From positions 57,169,001 through 57,233,000 of the forward strand of contig OX419758.1 of assembly GCA_948567375.1 (NCBI GenBank): 64,000 nucleotides of DNA, written 5' to 3'. This DNA comes from Lunularia cruciata. Lineage: Eukaryota > Streptophyta > Marchantiopsida > Lunulariales > Lunulariaceae. Every line of letters starts with the position of its first letter. Position 1 is the stretch's first letter. A program made the translations under genes and the position numbers. This document shows, piece by piece, positions 31,588 to 43,669 of the stretch. The notes below the pieces were generated by a model. That model had not been told where the DNA came from, did not search any database, and saw only the letters and a program-made list of their open reading frames with translations.

Positions 31588-32520
31588 TACCCTCTCCCTC
31601 AAATGTGAGCATCCTCGCAAACACATTGCAAGGATTCAACAAGATGAATAAAATGACAAAGGCAATGTTTCTCTTGCTCAATTTTGGACAACGTCTTGCA
31701 CAAAATTAATAATTAAAGTGGTCTTTGTCAATGCTTCAATAATTTCCTTCTTTGCATGCTCAATTGAGTCCTCCAAATGGATCACTTCAGCCCAACAAGG
31801 ATTGTTGTCTTTTGATTCAGCCTTTGCTTAGAGATCCAGAGCTTTCCTTCCCTCTATCATAAACTAATTTTTTTTTCTTTTTTTTCTTTTTCTAATGAGG
31901 AGAATTGCAAAGCAAACAAGGTGACGACCACTCCAAATCACTCCAAGATTTAAATTCATCATCTGTGGCCCAGAAACTGAAGGTGACAATTGGAACTCAA
32001 GGAAAGGTGTCTTTGGATTCATGTTATTGAGAGATAGGGGTTCAACAATGCTAAGTGCTGGTGACCTTCAAAGAGTCGTGGCCACTGTATGCTCCAACTC
32101 ACTCCAAAAACACGATTCCTTGTCTGACTTTTCAGACAAAGTAGACTCCTTCAAATCTTGATTTAATTCTTGAACAATCTCCTCTTGTGCTACATTTGGA
32201 ACCTTCTGAATTGGATTTGATGTCACCAACCTTACTTGGTTCTAAAAAAAATAAAAAATAAAAAATAAAAAATAATCTCCAACATCTTTCCATGTTATGA
32301 TTCTTCATTCGTTGGATTGGAGTGCTGTTGGAAATTTTCAACTATTTTTTTCTCTCAAGGACTTCAAAGTCTTCTTTCTCTATGTGCTCTTGAAGTTCTT
32401 GAGCTTTTCTTCTCAACCTCCTTGCATTCTCTTATTGCTTTTTGGCACTTTTGTTCTTGAAGGTGTTGAAACAAGTTAAACAACACTTCATATTCTTCCA
32501 CTCCTGACAATTGTATCCTT
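31588..32520 (-). mobile_element. Short internal region of a deleted or non-autonomous B-type element
   Basis: Bounded on one side by an LTR end plus primer site (32,541 and ~32,520) and on the other by a polypurine tract plus LTR start (31,600-31,588). Only ~930 bp lie between. The minus strand starts like B gag leader, then reads a charged helical piece ('RRLRRKAQELQEHIEKEDFE') and, near 31,800-31,600, 'HLEDSIEHAKKEIIEAL' with frame breaks. No PR, RT or INT is present. A run of (AAAAAT)n occurs at 32,246-32,274. I infer a non-autonomous derivative; a simple internal deletion is the alternative. Confidence 0.5.
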
Positions 32521-32540
32521 GGCAGTGGTGCCAAAAATCA

Positions 32541-33017
32541 TGTGACAACTTGGCAAATATCACTTTTGCGGTAATCAGGTAAGTAAAGTTCATTCCTGTA
32601 GAGATACGAGTCAGAATTGGTCAAATACAAAGTCAAAGTACCAATTGCAGTTCTTCTTGGTTGCATCTTTAATCTCTCAGGTAGAAACCACACCTTGAAG
32701 AGAGTAAAACAAGCACTGACTTGCAATCTTGTCACAAATTCACACTCCTTAATCACAACTCCATCAATTCTTTCCAAACAATCTTGATTATGATGATTCA
32801 AGCTCTCCCAACAACAACAATTCACTGCAAAACAACTTTGCCTCAGAAATGTGTTCCACCCCTCCACTGAAGGCACATGTTCCTTGATCGAAATTGCTTC
32901 ACATCAACCTCGCTCTACACTCACAAATGCATAATACTACCAACACTACAATTCCTCTTAGATCTGTCAAGGCATTGCTCCAATTGCACTTCACTCAGGA
33001 TCAAACATGAAGAATGA
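32541..33017 (-). mobile_element. Family B LTR end portion (R/U5)
   Basis: It matches 622-1,100 and 4,130-4,600 of the same strand. The LTR end TGTGACAAC (plus strand, 32,541) is followed by a primer site TGGCACCACTGCCAAGGA (minus strand, about 32,515-32,532), so it is a 5' LTR. It is cut at ~33,017 and joined to integrase sequence. Confidence 0.82.
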
Positions 33018-33435
33018 CCAATTCTAGAAGACATCCATATCGGGAGATGATATTTTGAAAGAAAAATTCTGCCATTGTTTCTACATCATCTTTGCAAGTT
33101 GCTTCAGCTTTGACCATCTTGGTAGCATAGTTAGTGCAAACCAAAATGTATCATTTTCTTGTGACTTGGGTTACCGGTTGTATTGGTCCCACAAAATCAA
33201 TTCCCCATTTCTCAAATGGTGCCAATGGTAAAATTGGTCTAAAAGGCCATTGAGAAGTAGCCATTGGCTTTCTCATTCTCCGACAAGTGTCACAACTTTG
33301 GATATGGGTATGCATGTCTGTATACATCATAGGCCACCAGTACCCTAAGGAAAGAATCTTCTTTACAATATTCTTCAAGGCATAGTGTCCCCCCAATGCT
33401 TTGGAGTGTAAAAATTCAATTACTCCTTCGACTTT
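33018..33435 (-). pseudogene. Family B integrase, N-terminal half
   Basis: The zinc-binding part has 'GGHYALKNI' and 'CDTCRRMRKP'. 'GYWWPMMYTDMH' and the first catalytic Asp in 'FEKWGIDFVGP' follow. Then 'KMVKAEATC' and '.MAEFFFQNIISRYGC' mark the approach to the second Asp, where the sequence breaks off at 33,018 into LTR DNA. A stop follows 'VTQVTRK'. This copy supplies the stretch missing from the integrase piece at 1-621. Confidence 0.85.
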
Positions 33436-34218
33436 TTATGACTCCAAGCATCGCCGAAGTACTTTGTCTTTGCACAGATTGAATAAAATGTTGTGTTTAA
33501 GCTGATATAGCCCCATTTTCTTGAGAAAGACTGCCCTTTGCTCTAGGTCTAGCCCATCAAGACACTGGAGAGTATGCAAATAGTGATATTTGGTTGCATA
33601 CCTTGTACTTCGCATAACTGTCAAATGATATAGCTCTTTGTCAAGGAACTAACTCTCAATCTCCCATTCTTGGTCTTGAGTTTCTAACCTAGATAAGAAG
33701 TCCGTGTTAGAATGTGAGGCTCCTTTCCTTACGTGTACAATATACGTGAATTCTTGTAATAACAAGATCTATGTAGCAAGTTTCCCAAACAAATCTGCCT
33801 TCTTGACCAAATGTTGCAACGTGTAATGGTCAATATAGAAAACAAACTTGTATCCCAACAGGTAGTGGCAAAACTTTTTCCAAGCATACACCATTCCAAG
33901 TGCTTTTCTTTCAGTCATCGAATAGTTTTTCTTTGAAACTAAAAGTTGTTGGTTGGCGTAATAGATTGGGTAATCCTTCTTCTTCTTGTCATTCTAACTC
34001 AAGACTACCCCAATTGCCATGGATGAAGTATCCACATATACATGAAAAGTGCATTCCTAATTTGAAGCCCTCATAACTGGTGCTTCAACTAGTTTCTTTT
34101 GCATTACCTAGAAAGCTTCTTCTTGACTTGCTTCCCATAGGTTGTCTTCAGACTTCTTCAGAAGCTTTGTAAGGGGTGCAACAAGCACCATGTAGTTTGA
34201 AACAAAGCATCTATGGTA
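33436..34218 (-). pseudogene. Family B RNaseH and connection to integrase
   Basis: RNaseH degrades the RNA strand of the RNA-DNA hybrid. Visible: 'TFHVYVDTSSMAIGVVLS' (first Asp, near 34,040), 'YSMTERKALGMVYAWKKF' (Glu), 'FYIDHYTLQHLV' (Asp) and 'HSNTDFLSRLETQDQEW' (end, Asp). The linker continues 'MRSTRYATKYHYLHTLQCL'. Several stop codons are present. The domain follows RT without a gap. Confidence 0.82.
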
Positions 34219-35004
34219 TCAGAGATATCCTAAGAAGGCTCTCAGCTCTTGGATGTTTTTTGGAGATTCCAAAGCTGAGATAACTTTTACCTTCTCAACA
34301 TCAACCTCAATACCTCGGCTTGACACCCAATGCCCCAAAAGAATTCCCTCCATCATTGCAAAGAAGCATTTCTCCGGGTGTAATGACAAACCATCAAAAT
34401 AGCACCTTTCAAAATTTTGGCAAAGGTAATCCAAATGTACATCTCTTCACCCAAACACACAAAAATCATCAATGAAGAATTCCACAAATTTGCACAGGAA
34501 ATCCTTGAAGATTGCATTCATCATCTGCTAGAAAGTAGCAAGAGCATTACACAACCCAAAGTGCATTTGATTGTAAGAAAAAATGCCCCAATTGGTAGTG
34601 AATGTAGTTTTATCCATATCATCTTCTTGGATGGATACTTGATTGTACTTTGAAAATCCATCAAGAAAATTGTAACAAGGATGACCATCTACTTGGTCCA
34701 AAATTGTATCGATAAAAGGCAAGGGATGATGATCCTTCCTTATGATTGCATCTAGTTTACAAAAATCTTGGCACATTTGAATCTTCCCAATTTTCTTCTT
34801 TGGGACAATGACAATGGGCAAGACCCACTCACTGCTCAAACCAAGAAAGATTATTCTGGCCCCCAAGTACTTGTCTATTTCATCTTTCACCAAGAGCGAG
34901 TACTTTGGGTTCAGACGGTATTGCACCTTCAACCAGATCAATCCGGTGTTCTCCAAATTCTCATGGAATACTTGGCATTTGATCAATAGACCAAGTAAAT
35001 ACAT
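34219..35004 (-). pseudogene. Family B reverse transcriptase
   Basis: RT copies element RNA into DNA. Blocks in order: 'VQYRLNPKYSLLVKDEIDKY', 'WVLPIVIVPKKKIGKIQMCQ', 'DFCKLDAIIRKDHHPLPFID', 'YNFLDGFSKYNQVSI', 'FSYNQMHFGLCNALATF', then the active-site F-I-D-D at 34,476-34,465 in 'FFIDDFCVFG', then 'GLSLHPEKCFF' and 'RAFLGYL'. Both active-site Asp residues are intact. A frame change near 34,530 and a stop after 'DDFCVFG' break it. The set matches Ty3/gypsy RT over its full usual length. Confidence 0.9.
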
Positions 35005-35005
35005 C

Positions 35006-35755
35006 CTAGAATTCTAGAAATAGGGCAGTGTATCCTGCCAACTCCTCCAAAGTGATTGTCTTTGACATTTTTAAAAGTTTTCCTTCAGTCAAGACAACAT
35101 CTTGACAGTCATTGGGGTTGATGAATCCTTTGACATGACTCACTCGGCTCAGTCTGAATTGATTTCCCATCAAACCCACTTCCTCCAAGTCATGTTTACC
35201 CAAGGTGAGGTCATATGGGTCTTTGTCTTTGACGTCCACCTCGCAACATTCCAAGTAATTGACTTGGACTTTGTCTTTGGAATCTTTTGAGGACAAAGAC
35301 AATGAGTCTTTTGATTTGTCCTCATCTTCTGATGAACTTGTTTCCCCAAGATGGGGAACCTTTGTCCAACTCACAGTCACCAGCTTCTGGTCTTTGGAAG
35401 AAATGTCCTTAACCCGCAACTTCTGTTGGTGCCAATCCACCACAACTTGGGCACTATACAACCAAGGTCTTCCAATCAACAGTGGGTAACCAATTTTGGT
35501 CATTGGTCACAACACAATGTAATTCAACTTGAAGGGCACCTCTCCAATGATTGTGGTAATGTTTGACAGCATGCCCAAAGGCCGTCTCCTGGTTTGGTCT
35601 GCAAATTTCAAGACTCGGGGTGTTGGCTCAAACATATGGTACCCTAGCTGATTTGTAGTGTCTTTGGTCATGATGTTCACACCGGAACCCAAATCAATGG
35701 GTATCAACGTGATCATGCACCCTATGATCTTTGCATCCACTTTGGGAGATCCCAA
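35006..35755 (-). pseudogene. Family B aspartic protease
   Basis: 'MITLIPIDLGSGVNIMTKD' near 35,690 has the retropepsin-like active site (D-L-G-S-G, the DLGAS type seen in several plant Ty3/gypsy lineages). 'FKLNYIVL', a stop, then 'GYPLLIGRPWLYSAQVVVDW' mark the C-terminal half. An acidic Ser/Asp-rich linker (about 35,360-35,230) leads to RT. One stop splits the domain. Confidence 0.82.
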
Positions 35756-35761
35756 ATCTTC

Positions 35762-36850
35762 CTATTCAATTTGATAAATAGCAGGCAAGTCTTTTTTAGA
35801 CATTGCCCTTACTTTCTTGAGGGAAGAATTAAGATGCTTCTTATATAGCTTATTGTCTTCCCACAATTGCTTGAATGTGACATTTGCAGTTGTGGATGCC
35901 ATATCTGCTACAATATTGTATTGAGGTACTCCTCCCAATTTCACCTTCTTCGCCTTTGTCTTTGGGTTTGAAGTCTCACCTTGTTTAATTTTGACTTTGG
36001 GGTGCTTCATGATGGTGATGGGAGTATCAGCAGTCTTGACCCGGAGTTCCTTGGGTTGATCCACCTTGGCTTGGATCAGATTCTTTACTTTGGATCTAAT
36101 GTCTGCCGGAAAAACAGGAGGGTTTGTCTTTGTCTCCTCCCTCAAACTCATCTCTCAAGTTTTGAGTACTGCTTCCTTGAGAGTTCTTTCTGCAAAGCTT
36201 TAGCTTTAGTTTTTGCTAAAATCTTTTCCTCCTTGGTAGAAAGGATTGAATTTGGGTGTAGTTTCTTTGCCTCGCATTAGGACAAAGAGGTTGTACTTAG
36301 TTCCTTGGGATCATGCTTCTTCTTACTTGCACGTGTCTCAACCTTCAAAATTTTGAAGTCCGGCCATTCACCTTCAGAGGCCGGGCTCCCTTCTTGAGGT
36401 CTCCTCCTCAAGTGTTATACAATTAACATTTGTATCCCCTTTTGCTTGAAGCGCAGCATGCTCAGTGGAGGTCTGTACATATTTTATAGACGGCTTTGGG
36501 TTTGGTGGATGAGGGCACTGGTTGCCCGTATGGCCTGATCCTTTACAATTCCCTCACAAGGGAACATACCGGATTTGCCATCTTGGCTCTGGATAGTTTG
36601 GAGACCAATGTCCCATCCAGCCACAATTGTAACATGCTCCGGATGCAACATTCTGAGGTCAATTTTGGTTGCTCATTGGTGGTCTTTGTGGGGGCGTTGG
36701 GGTTACACTCCCTTGGTCTAAACCTCGAACCTTGGTACAATGTGCTTGCCTTAGGTAGTACCTCTTGAGTTTGGTACACCGCCTCCTCTTCCTCTTCTTG
36801 GTTCCATCCTGGAACCCAATCAATCTGCTGCACCGGAAATGCATTACGAG
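35762..36850 (-). pseudogene. Family B gag C-terminus with zinc knuckles and gag-PR linker
   Basis: Near 36,640-36,500 two knuckles can be read: 'CYNCGWMGHWSPNY' (last Cys now Tyr) and 'NCKGSGHTGNQC' (first Cys lost at a stop). Downstream, 36,151-35,762 is open: a Lys-rich linker 'IMKHPKVKIKQGETSNPKTK' and 'ANVTFKQLWEDNKLYKKHL', leading into protease. The capsid part is missing. At 36,850 the sequence switches to + strand A integrase. Confidence 0.75.
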
Positions 36851-37612
36851 GATTGCATAATAGGGTGTCCTTTGGAGTTGGTTTCTAATGGAGGAGAAGA
36901 GTTTATAAGAAGCATTACTACATCCATGCTATGACATTTCTCTAAGACACATAGAGTAACTACATTTTATAGCCAAAATTCCAATGGCTTGGCAGAGAGA
37001 ACCAATCAGACCTTGTGCTTGATGTTGGCCAAAGATGGAGAAATGGAGGTGGCTAAACATCATTGAAACAAGAGGATTCATGCAATTTTGTGGGAGTATA
37101 GGACAACCATGAAGACTTCCACTGGATATTCTATATTTGAATTGGTATATGGTATTGAGTCTACCTTACTTATTCACTCTGATCTTCCTACCTTCCAAAG
37201 CATTCATAAGAGATTGAAGAAAGCACAAGGAGGTGGTGCAAAAGAAGTCAAGGAAGGATCAACTCATGGAAATAGAAGAGGCAAGAGAAGTTGTTATGGT
37301 TCAAGTGGAGCAAGCCCAAAGGAAAAAAAAAGGAGAGCTATGACAAGAGGTAAGACAAGAAAAAGGTGGAGCCTTTCAAAGAACATGATTGGGTAATGTT
37401 GTTTGATTCCATTCGATTCAAGAGAATGCAAAAGAAGTTTTTGCCTTTGTAATTTCATAGTGGAGAAGGTGTGAATTAATTACATCTATGATCTCAAGGA
37501 GTTAGAAGGAAGACACTTTGATAGGATTAACCATGATAAGTTGAAAATGTATCATAAAAGGTAGAAAGACCTTCACTTTGAGGACAAAGTGAAATCTTAG
37601 TTTGGGAGTAAA
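36851..37612 (+). pseudogene. Family A integrase, C-terminal part
   Basis: It starts near the second catalytic residue, here 'ELVSNGGEEF' (Asp replaced by Asn), then 'NGLAERTNQTL' (Glu kept), 'VLWEYRTTMKTSTGYSIFEL', the C-terminal basic region and a damaged GPF motif near 37,455. The purine tract before the LTR is GGGAGTAAA. Frameshifts at about 37,240 and 37,440. Nothing of RT or gag is left. Confidence 0.85.
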
Positions 37613-38303
37613 TGTAACACCCTTTTGTGCATGTATGTGCTATTGTGATATTTAGTTTGGTATTACAAGTAATTGAAATATATTATTTATAGAGAGATAA
37701 AGGATGGTTCTACATTAGTCATGATTAGCTAAAGTTAGTCATAGCTAAGATAGAGGGGACCTTACTTTAAAGGGAATGGAAAAGATGAGCACCAATATTT
37801 TGGATTCTAGTGTATTGACTTGATATTATTCCTAAGTGTTTGGCTTTGAGGAAAGAGTTGAGAACCTTTGGACCCACAAGCCTTTTAGTTTTAGATTCTT
37901 TTATAGTCCAAGGAAAGTCCATGTGAAGGAATCCTTGACTTAATGGTTGGGTCAAGATTAGACCACATGCTTAGGAGAATATTCCCATGAATATGGATAT
38001 TCCTTTAGCTTTTTGACTTTATTGGACTTCTAGCCTAGTAATTTGAGTTACTCTAGTAATTAGTAACTTTGGTGCATAACTATTTCACAAGTATATAAAC
38101 TAGGGGTGAGGAGGTACTCATCATCCTTTCATTTGCAACTATCTCTCTCTCATTGAGTTCTCTAGTGAGCAATGTCTTGAGTCTTGGAGTGTTAGCCTTG
38201 GAGGAGTATGATGGAGATGGGGTTATTTTCCTTCTTAGTCCATGGTGTGCTACCATAATGGCTATCAGAGGTTCATCTTGAGAGAGAGACAGGCCGGCTC
38301 ATA
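37613..38303 (+). mobile_element. Family A LTR (691 bp)
   Basis: TGTAACACCC start, GGCTCATA end (CACA changed to CATA), TATATAAAC near 38,093. It follows an integrase remnant and purine tract, so it is a 3' LTR. On its right it abuts inverted element C RT sequence. Confidence 0.9.
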
Positions 38304-38880
38304 GATCCAACTTAGAGAAGTGTTGTGCTCCACTCAATTGATCCAGCAAATCATCAATTCAAGGCAAAGATTATGTATTCTTTATGGTTTTTTTATTAAG
38401 GTCATGGTATTCAAAAAATAATCAAAGTCATCCATTCTTCTTTGGTACAAAAAATATTGGTACTCCCTAAGGAGATGTACTATGTTGTATGAAATTTTTT
38501 TCCAATAACTTGGTCAATGTTGTTTGAAGCTCTTCTAACTTCTTTGGTGAGATCCTATAGATTGGTCTACTTACAAGAGTACTACTTAGAAATAGCTCAA
38601 TCTGGACAGACATACCTCAATCAAAACGTAACCCTATTGGAAGATCATCCAAAAATACAATTGAAAACTCTTGCACTATTTGATCAACCATTGCTTGTTG
38701 AGGTTAATTACTCTCATCAAATTCTCCTTGCACAATTTGCTTGATCCTCATAGCAAAACTGGGACTATCTTTCTCTAAAGCTTGCTCTATAGCTTTTATA
38801 CTAACAAAATTCTCATCTTGGGACTAACTATTCTTAGATGTATTACTAAGAAGTGTTAGACAATATAATAGGTAATTCTT
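38304..38880 (-). pseudogene. Element C reverse transcriptase, N-terminal remnant
   Basis: Minus-strand reading shows 'RISPKKLEELQTTLTKLLEK', 'FIQHSTSP.GVPIFFVPKKN' and 'EYHDLNKK', the first conserved blocks of Ty3/gypsy RT. The active-site part is missing because the A LTR cuts in at 38,303. Many stops are present. Sequence differs clearly from families A and B. Confidence 0.75.
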
Positions 38881-40190
38881 ACCTTGGTGTTTTAATTAAA
38901 TTTATCATTAGGTCCAATCAAATTAAACTTTATGAAATTCAATCCAAGCCATACCTAGAATGAAATCATGGTGTAGGGGAGCTACTACAAGCCTCATACA
39001 CTATAAGTACTGATTCCCAATCTTGAATGTAATAAGATGTGAGGTACAAAATATAAAACAAATCAAGTTCCCAATAAATGACTCAATATCTCCTATTGGG
39101 GTTCTTTGGTCCTTGATCTTCATGTTCTATGAACTTTGTTTGGGCAACATGATGTCCTTTTTGGTGATCATAGAAGCAACCACCATTTTCTCATAATATT
39201 TCTCTATCTATAGTGCCAAGTGATTTCCATCGGATAGACCACTTTCCATTGGTGTACGCTCCTCCATCCATGTGTGGTGTGTTTGTAGGTTTTATGGAGA
39301 TCTAGGTTGAGACCAAGTGGTGGCAACCAAGGAATCAAAGTGCTCAACCAACTACATGCATACTCCAATTTTTTGGGCTCTTGCATGGTCACTTCTAATT
39401 TGGTGAGTGATTTCAAGCCCCTCATAAATCAATCTAGAGCTTCACCTTCTAATATCTCAATAATTGGCATTATGATTGTTTGGAATTGAGTGATGTAGCT
39501 CCTCATAGAACCAATCTACTTCAACTCTACCAATCTATCTTGTGTACTATTACTACTTTGAATCTCCCAACTATTGCACTCGTGAATTCTTCCCATGTTG
39601 AGATTAGTGTAATAAATTTCCATTGAGCTTGTTCCACCCAAACTCACCACCATAGTTTTGCCATTCCATCTAATTGGCTTGAAGCCAAGAAAATCTTTAT
39701 CTATTTATCTTGAAGATTTGTAGCTTCAAAACAATATTTGCAAACAAATACAAAATTCACCATTGTATTTAGGAGATTCTTGCCTTCAAATACCTTTGGC
39801 TTTAAAAATCAAATTTTCTCTTCTCCTTGAAATGTTGATCTCTTAATGTACTCTTATTATTAATGATATCTCTATTTTAGCAATTGAGTAAAATGCTCAA
39901 TTTGTTGTTGCATATCAATGATAACTTTAGACATCATTGCTATGGTTACTACTCTACCAAACTAACTACTTGCAATTATCTAAGTTAACACATATATGCA
40001 ACATGTCCACCATTGCCCATAAGTTGCAATCAAAAATATCAATGGTTCATCAGACAAGGTGATTGCATTTAGAAAATTTTGCCCAAAGCATGAAATTATG
40101 CTTTGGTAGTAAATGGATATGTAAATCCCAATACTTTGGAGAAAATGGATTTGGTGATCCATAGATTCCATCCATCCCATTCCTACTTTG
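38881..40190 (-). pseudogene. Element C gag and protease remnant
   Basis: Near 39,830-39,570 the minus strand reads 'NTMVNFVFVCKYCFEATNLQ', 'ASSQLDGMAKLWW' and 'STWEEFTSAI', which is the Retrotrans_gag pattern (hydrophobic helix, L-x-G-x-A-x-x-W-W, T-W-E-x-F). Further down (39,425-39,200) a helical gag part follows. The protease region (about 39,130-38,890) is too decayed to show its active site. It lies in the expected order after the primer site. Confidence 0.7.
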
Positions 40191-40197
40191 ATACTAA

Positions 40198-40641
40198 TGT
40201 AAAAGACCAACGAGAGAAATAGTAGAATGGAAGACCAAAGTGGAAGATCACATTGGGACTCTTAAGTGAGGGAAACTCCAAATGCCTAGCTTGAGCTTGG
40301 CTTATTTATTTATAGGTAACTTGGTGCAAGATTCCCAAGGAGCTTCCAAGGAAGGTTCAATCTAAGAGCTGTCTTACTTGGAGTGCAAGTTAAGTTAGCC
40401 ACTTACTTAGCATACAAGCTAAGCTAGCCATCAGCTTGGTATACAAGTTACTCAACCTTTGGAAAGTTCCTAGAAGCTTCTCATCAAAAACTTCTTGGGT
40501 GTTTTGATACTATTCTACTCTCAAGCTTTTTGATACTTCTAGCACATTCTTAAGCTAGTTCTACTTCCTTTTGCTATATTTAGCTTAGACTACTAACTCA
40601 TTAGATTTTACTAACTTGTCTACTAACTCCATATTATTACA
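40198..40641 (-). mobile_element. Element C LTR (444 bp) with primer site and purine tract on its two sides
   Basis: On the minus strand it starts TGTAATAATA and ends TTTTACA. TATAAATAAATA (40,314-40,303) is the likely promoter. Immediately after the end comes TTAGTATCAAAGT, close to the tRNA-iMet primer site TGGTATCAGAGC, so it acts as the 5' LTR of the gag to its left. Immediately before its start lies GGAGGAGTGGGGGTG, a polypurine tract, as for a 3' LTR. Having both fits a joint product of two tandem C elements. Confidence 0.78.
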
Positions 40642-43600
40642 CCCACCCCCACTCCTCCTTCCATCCTCCCTCTTTAGCAAAGGAGTGCAAGTGCGATGCT
40701 TCCTATAGATTGGTATAGGTCCAATTTAGCACTAGTTAATTAAGGCACTAAAGTTAGCAAAAGATCTTTTGATGTTCTATCCAAACCTCATATATGGATT
40801 ATTTTGTATTGCATCATGTGCAATTTAGAATCATTATGGTTCCTTAAAGAATTTAGCTTCAATTTTTTTAAGTGAACCACTTATGTTATTTATCTTCTTC
40901 ATCAATTGCATGTAAATATTTTAATTATTTCCAATAAGTGCACCAAAGCTTATCACAATTGGTTTAGAATGTCTTAGGAAATTAGTAAAATTAAGGTTTA
41001 CTTAGATAATAAGCACCTTAATGATTCTAAAAAACCAAAAATGCAAAAATGACACAAAAGGAGTCCAAATAATGCTTGAGGTTGGTACCATTGTTTTCGA
41101 GGTATATAGATAGAAAAAATTTCAATTAAAGAATGAATCTAACCTAGGTCATCTAAAGGGTTGATGGGCTTGACAAATCTAGGCAAGACAAAAGAATCTG
41201 AGGTCCAAATGTACTCTCTCTAGCCAAATTATTGAAAGAGAAGCAAGGAAACTAATTTTATAAATTTGAATGTTGTCAAGAACTCCATCATAAGTATCTT
41301 TCAAAAAATAAGCTATAGATTTTTACATAATTGAGACAAAACTTATGAGATAAGAGCTTTAGGCTTTAAGGATATTATCTGATTTATATGTATATACTAC
41401 AATTATAACTTGATCTTAATAACTTGCAAAGAAATAAGAGTTGATGTATTTTTTTAGTTGGTTGGTCTAGTGAATCATCTCTTGCCTAACCTTCTCATTG
41501 ATCTATAACCATTGATTTCTCTTCCCAGCAGTCTTCCTTCTAAAAGTCCTATTTGGTCATATTTCACACCAACACAAGTAGATGATTTAAGCACCTTTGG
41601 AACTCATTCCATTAGTTATTAAATATTATAAATCATTCTTTTCAAGTAAGGATGAGAAATGTGGCAATTTAGATTACTTGTCCCTCTTGCAAGACTGACT
41701 TTGCTTGTTCATTTTGCCCAATTATAGTAAGAACAAATCCATCTTTAGGCTTCACATGTTGCTTGCACATTTGTAGTTCAACTTGAGGTCTACTCTTCCA
41801 TTCCAAAGTTAGCACCTTCTTAAGTGGAATTGTAGGTTAAGTTGCTACTTTGAAGGAATACTTATTCTAACTAATATCCAATAGCTCCAAACTAAGTTAT
41901 AGATTCAAAACTAAAATTGCTCAAGTCCACATGGATACTCAATGTGACCTCTTTTTTATTAAATTATTATATTATATGGAAGTGAGGCTTCTACTTTGAA
42001 CATTGCATGGTCAATTTGATATAGTATACAAGAATAAAAATCTTACTTGTTTGAATTTAATAAGGCTAATCTTAGAATATAAAAGAAGATCAATGTAACT
42101 TTGATTTAGCTTTTTAAGACTTTAGAAAATTTACTAATTCTCAATGAAGAGAATATTAGATATTCTTAAAGAAATCATCTAAGTATACAAAAGGAGGCAT
42201 GTGAGGCCAAAAGGATACTGAAAGGTTTTTAAGGACCTAGGGTTCCTTTACCTAAATTAACTAGGAAAAGAATTTTTTATCAAATTACCAACATTTTATT
42301 TCAATAACTATGGGTTTAAATAAGGACCACCTTATGGAAAGGAAGATATCCAAGAGCTTGGCATGTAAAGAGAGTGAGGAGAAGAGTGCTTTGTAAGTAC
42401 TGCTTTTTTTTCTAAGTAAAGAAGAAATCATTACTTTGTAGAGTGTCATTATAGAGAAATAATTTGATAGTACCACCAGATCTAAAAGGTTACTATCTTG
42501 ATCTTATAAAACCTCTCTTGTATGCACCATCTTGGATTATATCTAGAGTATGCTATTTTGGAACAATCTCTGATCTAGGAGTTATATAGTGAATTAATGA
42601 ACTCTTCAAAGAGTGAAGTGAAGAATGATTAGAATTTTCTTGTAAGGTTATTTCACTCTGATTGCTTATTGTAGTATTACTTTCAAAAGGTATAGAAATC
42701 TCTTAATTAAGAGTTTATAAAGTATGATTATTTTTCTTGGTTTTTTACAAAAAATATATAATGTGTTTTGACTTAATTCTTATAGAAGAACATTCAATAA
42801 AGAACCTCTTGGGTTTTAAAATTTCTATCATGATTTTTTCTATTATAGATATGGATACAAAATTTAGAGGGAAAAGCATGCAGCTTTGGAATCTAGTCCC
42901 ATAGATTAAAATTGGTACAACCAAAATGTGTAATTTCAAAATTTTAATTATAGACATTTGAGATTTGATTATCAATATGTGGAATTTTCTTACATATAAA
43001 AGAAAAGGATACACCAAAATTTGATGAACTATATACATTGGATTAGTATTATTAGCTTTTTATATCATGGTTGAATATCTTATTGCATAAGAAGTTCTTT
43101 TCTTATTTCTTATATATGGAAAAAATACCTGTTTTGAGATTTTACTTTGATAAGCACTAATAAATTTTTAAAATAATTCAAATATTGAGTAGGTTAAAGG
43201 TTTTGCTGATTACTTTTATCAATCGGATTAGGCAGCTAAGTATTTAGATTGGTGAAATATTCAGCTAATGATTTTTATTTCATAAATGCTAACAACCTTA
43301 AACATAATTGAGTCATCAAGGTTGATGTAAATATTTAATTTATGTATAATTGATGATTGTGATAATGATTATTTTGTGGATTCTAAAAATGGATTGCTAT
43401 GATGCTTTTGATCATTTTAATAATAATAAATTTTACGAGGTGAAAAAATTAGATTATTAATGTGACTAAATGGAATTTTCATTTCTATTTTTTACCTCAT
43501 CAATAATTTAGCTCATGTTTTACTATACAATGATTTTATTAACCATTATGTTCTTGATGAAATCAAAGATTAAAACTATATTAGACTTAAGATTAATTAT

Positions 43601-43660
43601 TTGCATCTCTCACCTTGTCTACCCTTTAACTAATGTTTTATAGTGCAATTACTTGTAGTA
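40642..43660. other. AT-rich unrecognised region
   Basis: The first ~60 bp (minus strand) look like the end of an element C polyprotein before its purine tract. Beyond ~40,750 no conserved domain, LTR or long open frame can be supported on either strand. Longest open stretches are under 100 codons and of biased AT-rich composition. It is probably very old retroelement or intergenic DNA. Confidence 0.5.
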
Positions 43661-43669
43661 GTGATTCCT

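Noticed and set aside
40642-43660. Possible Ty1/copia remnant
   Set aside because: Scattered words looked like gag or RNaseH pieces, but no ordered set of copia motifs could be found on either strand.
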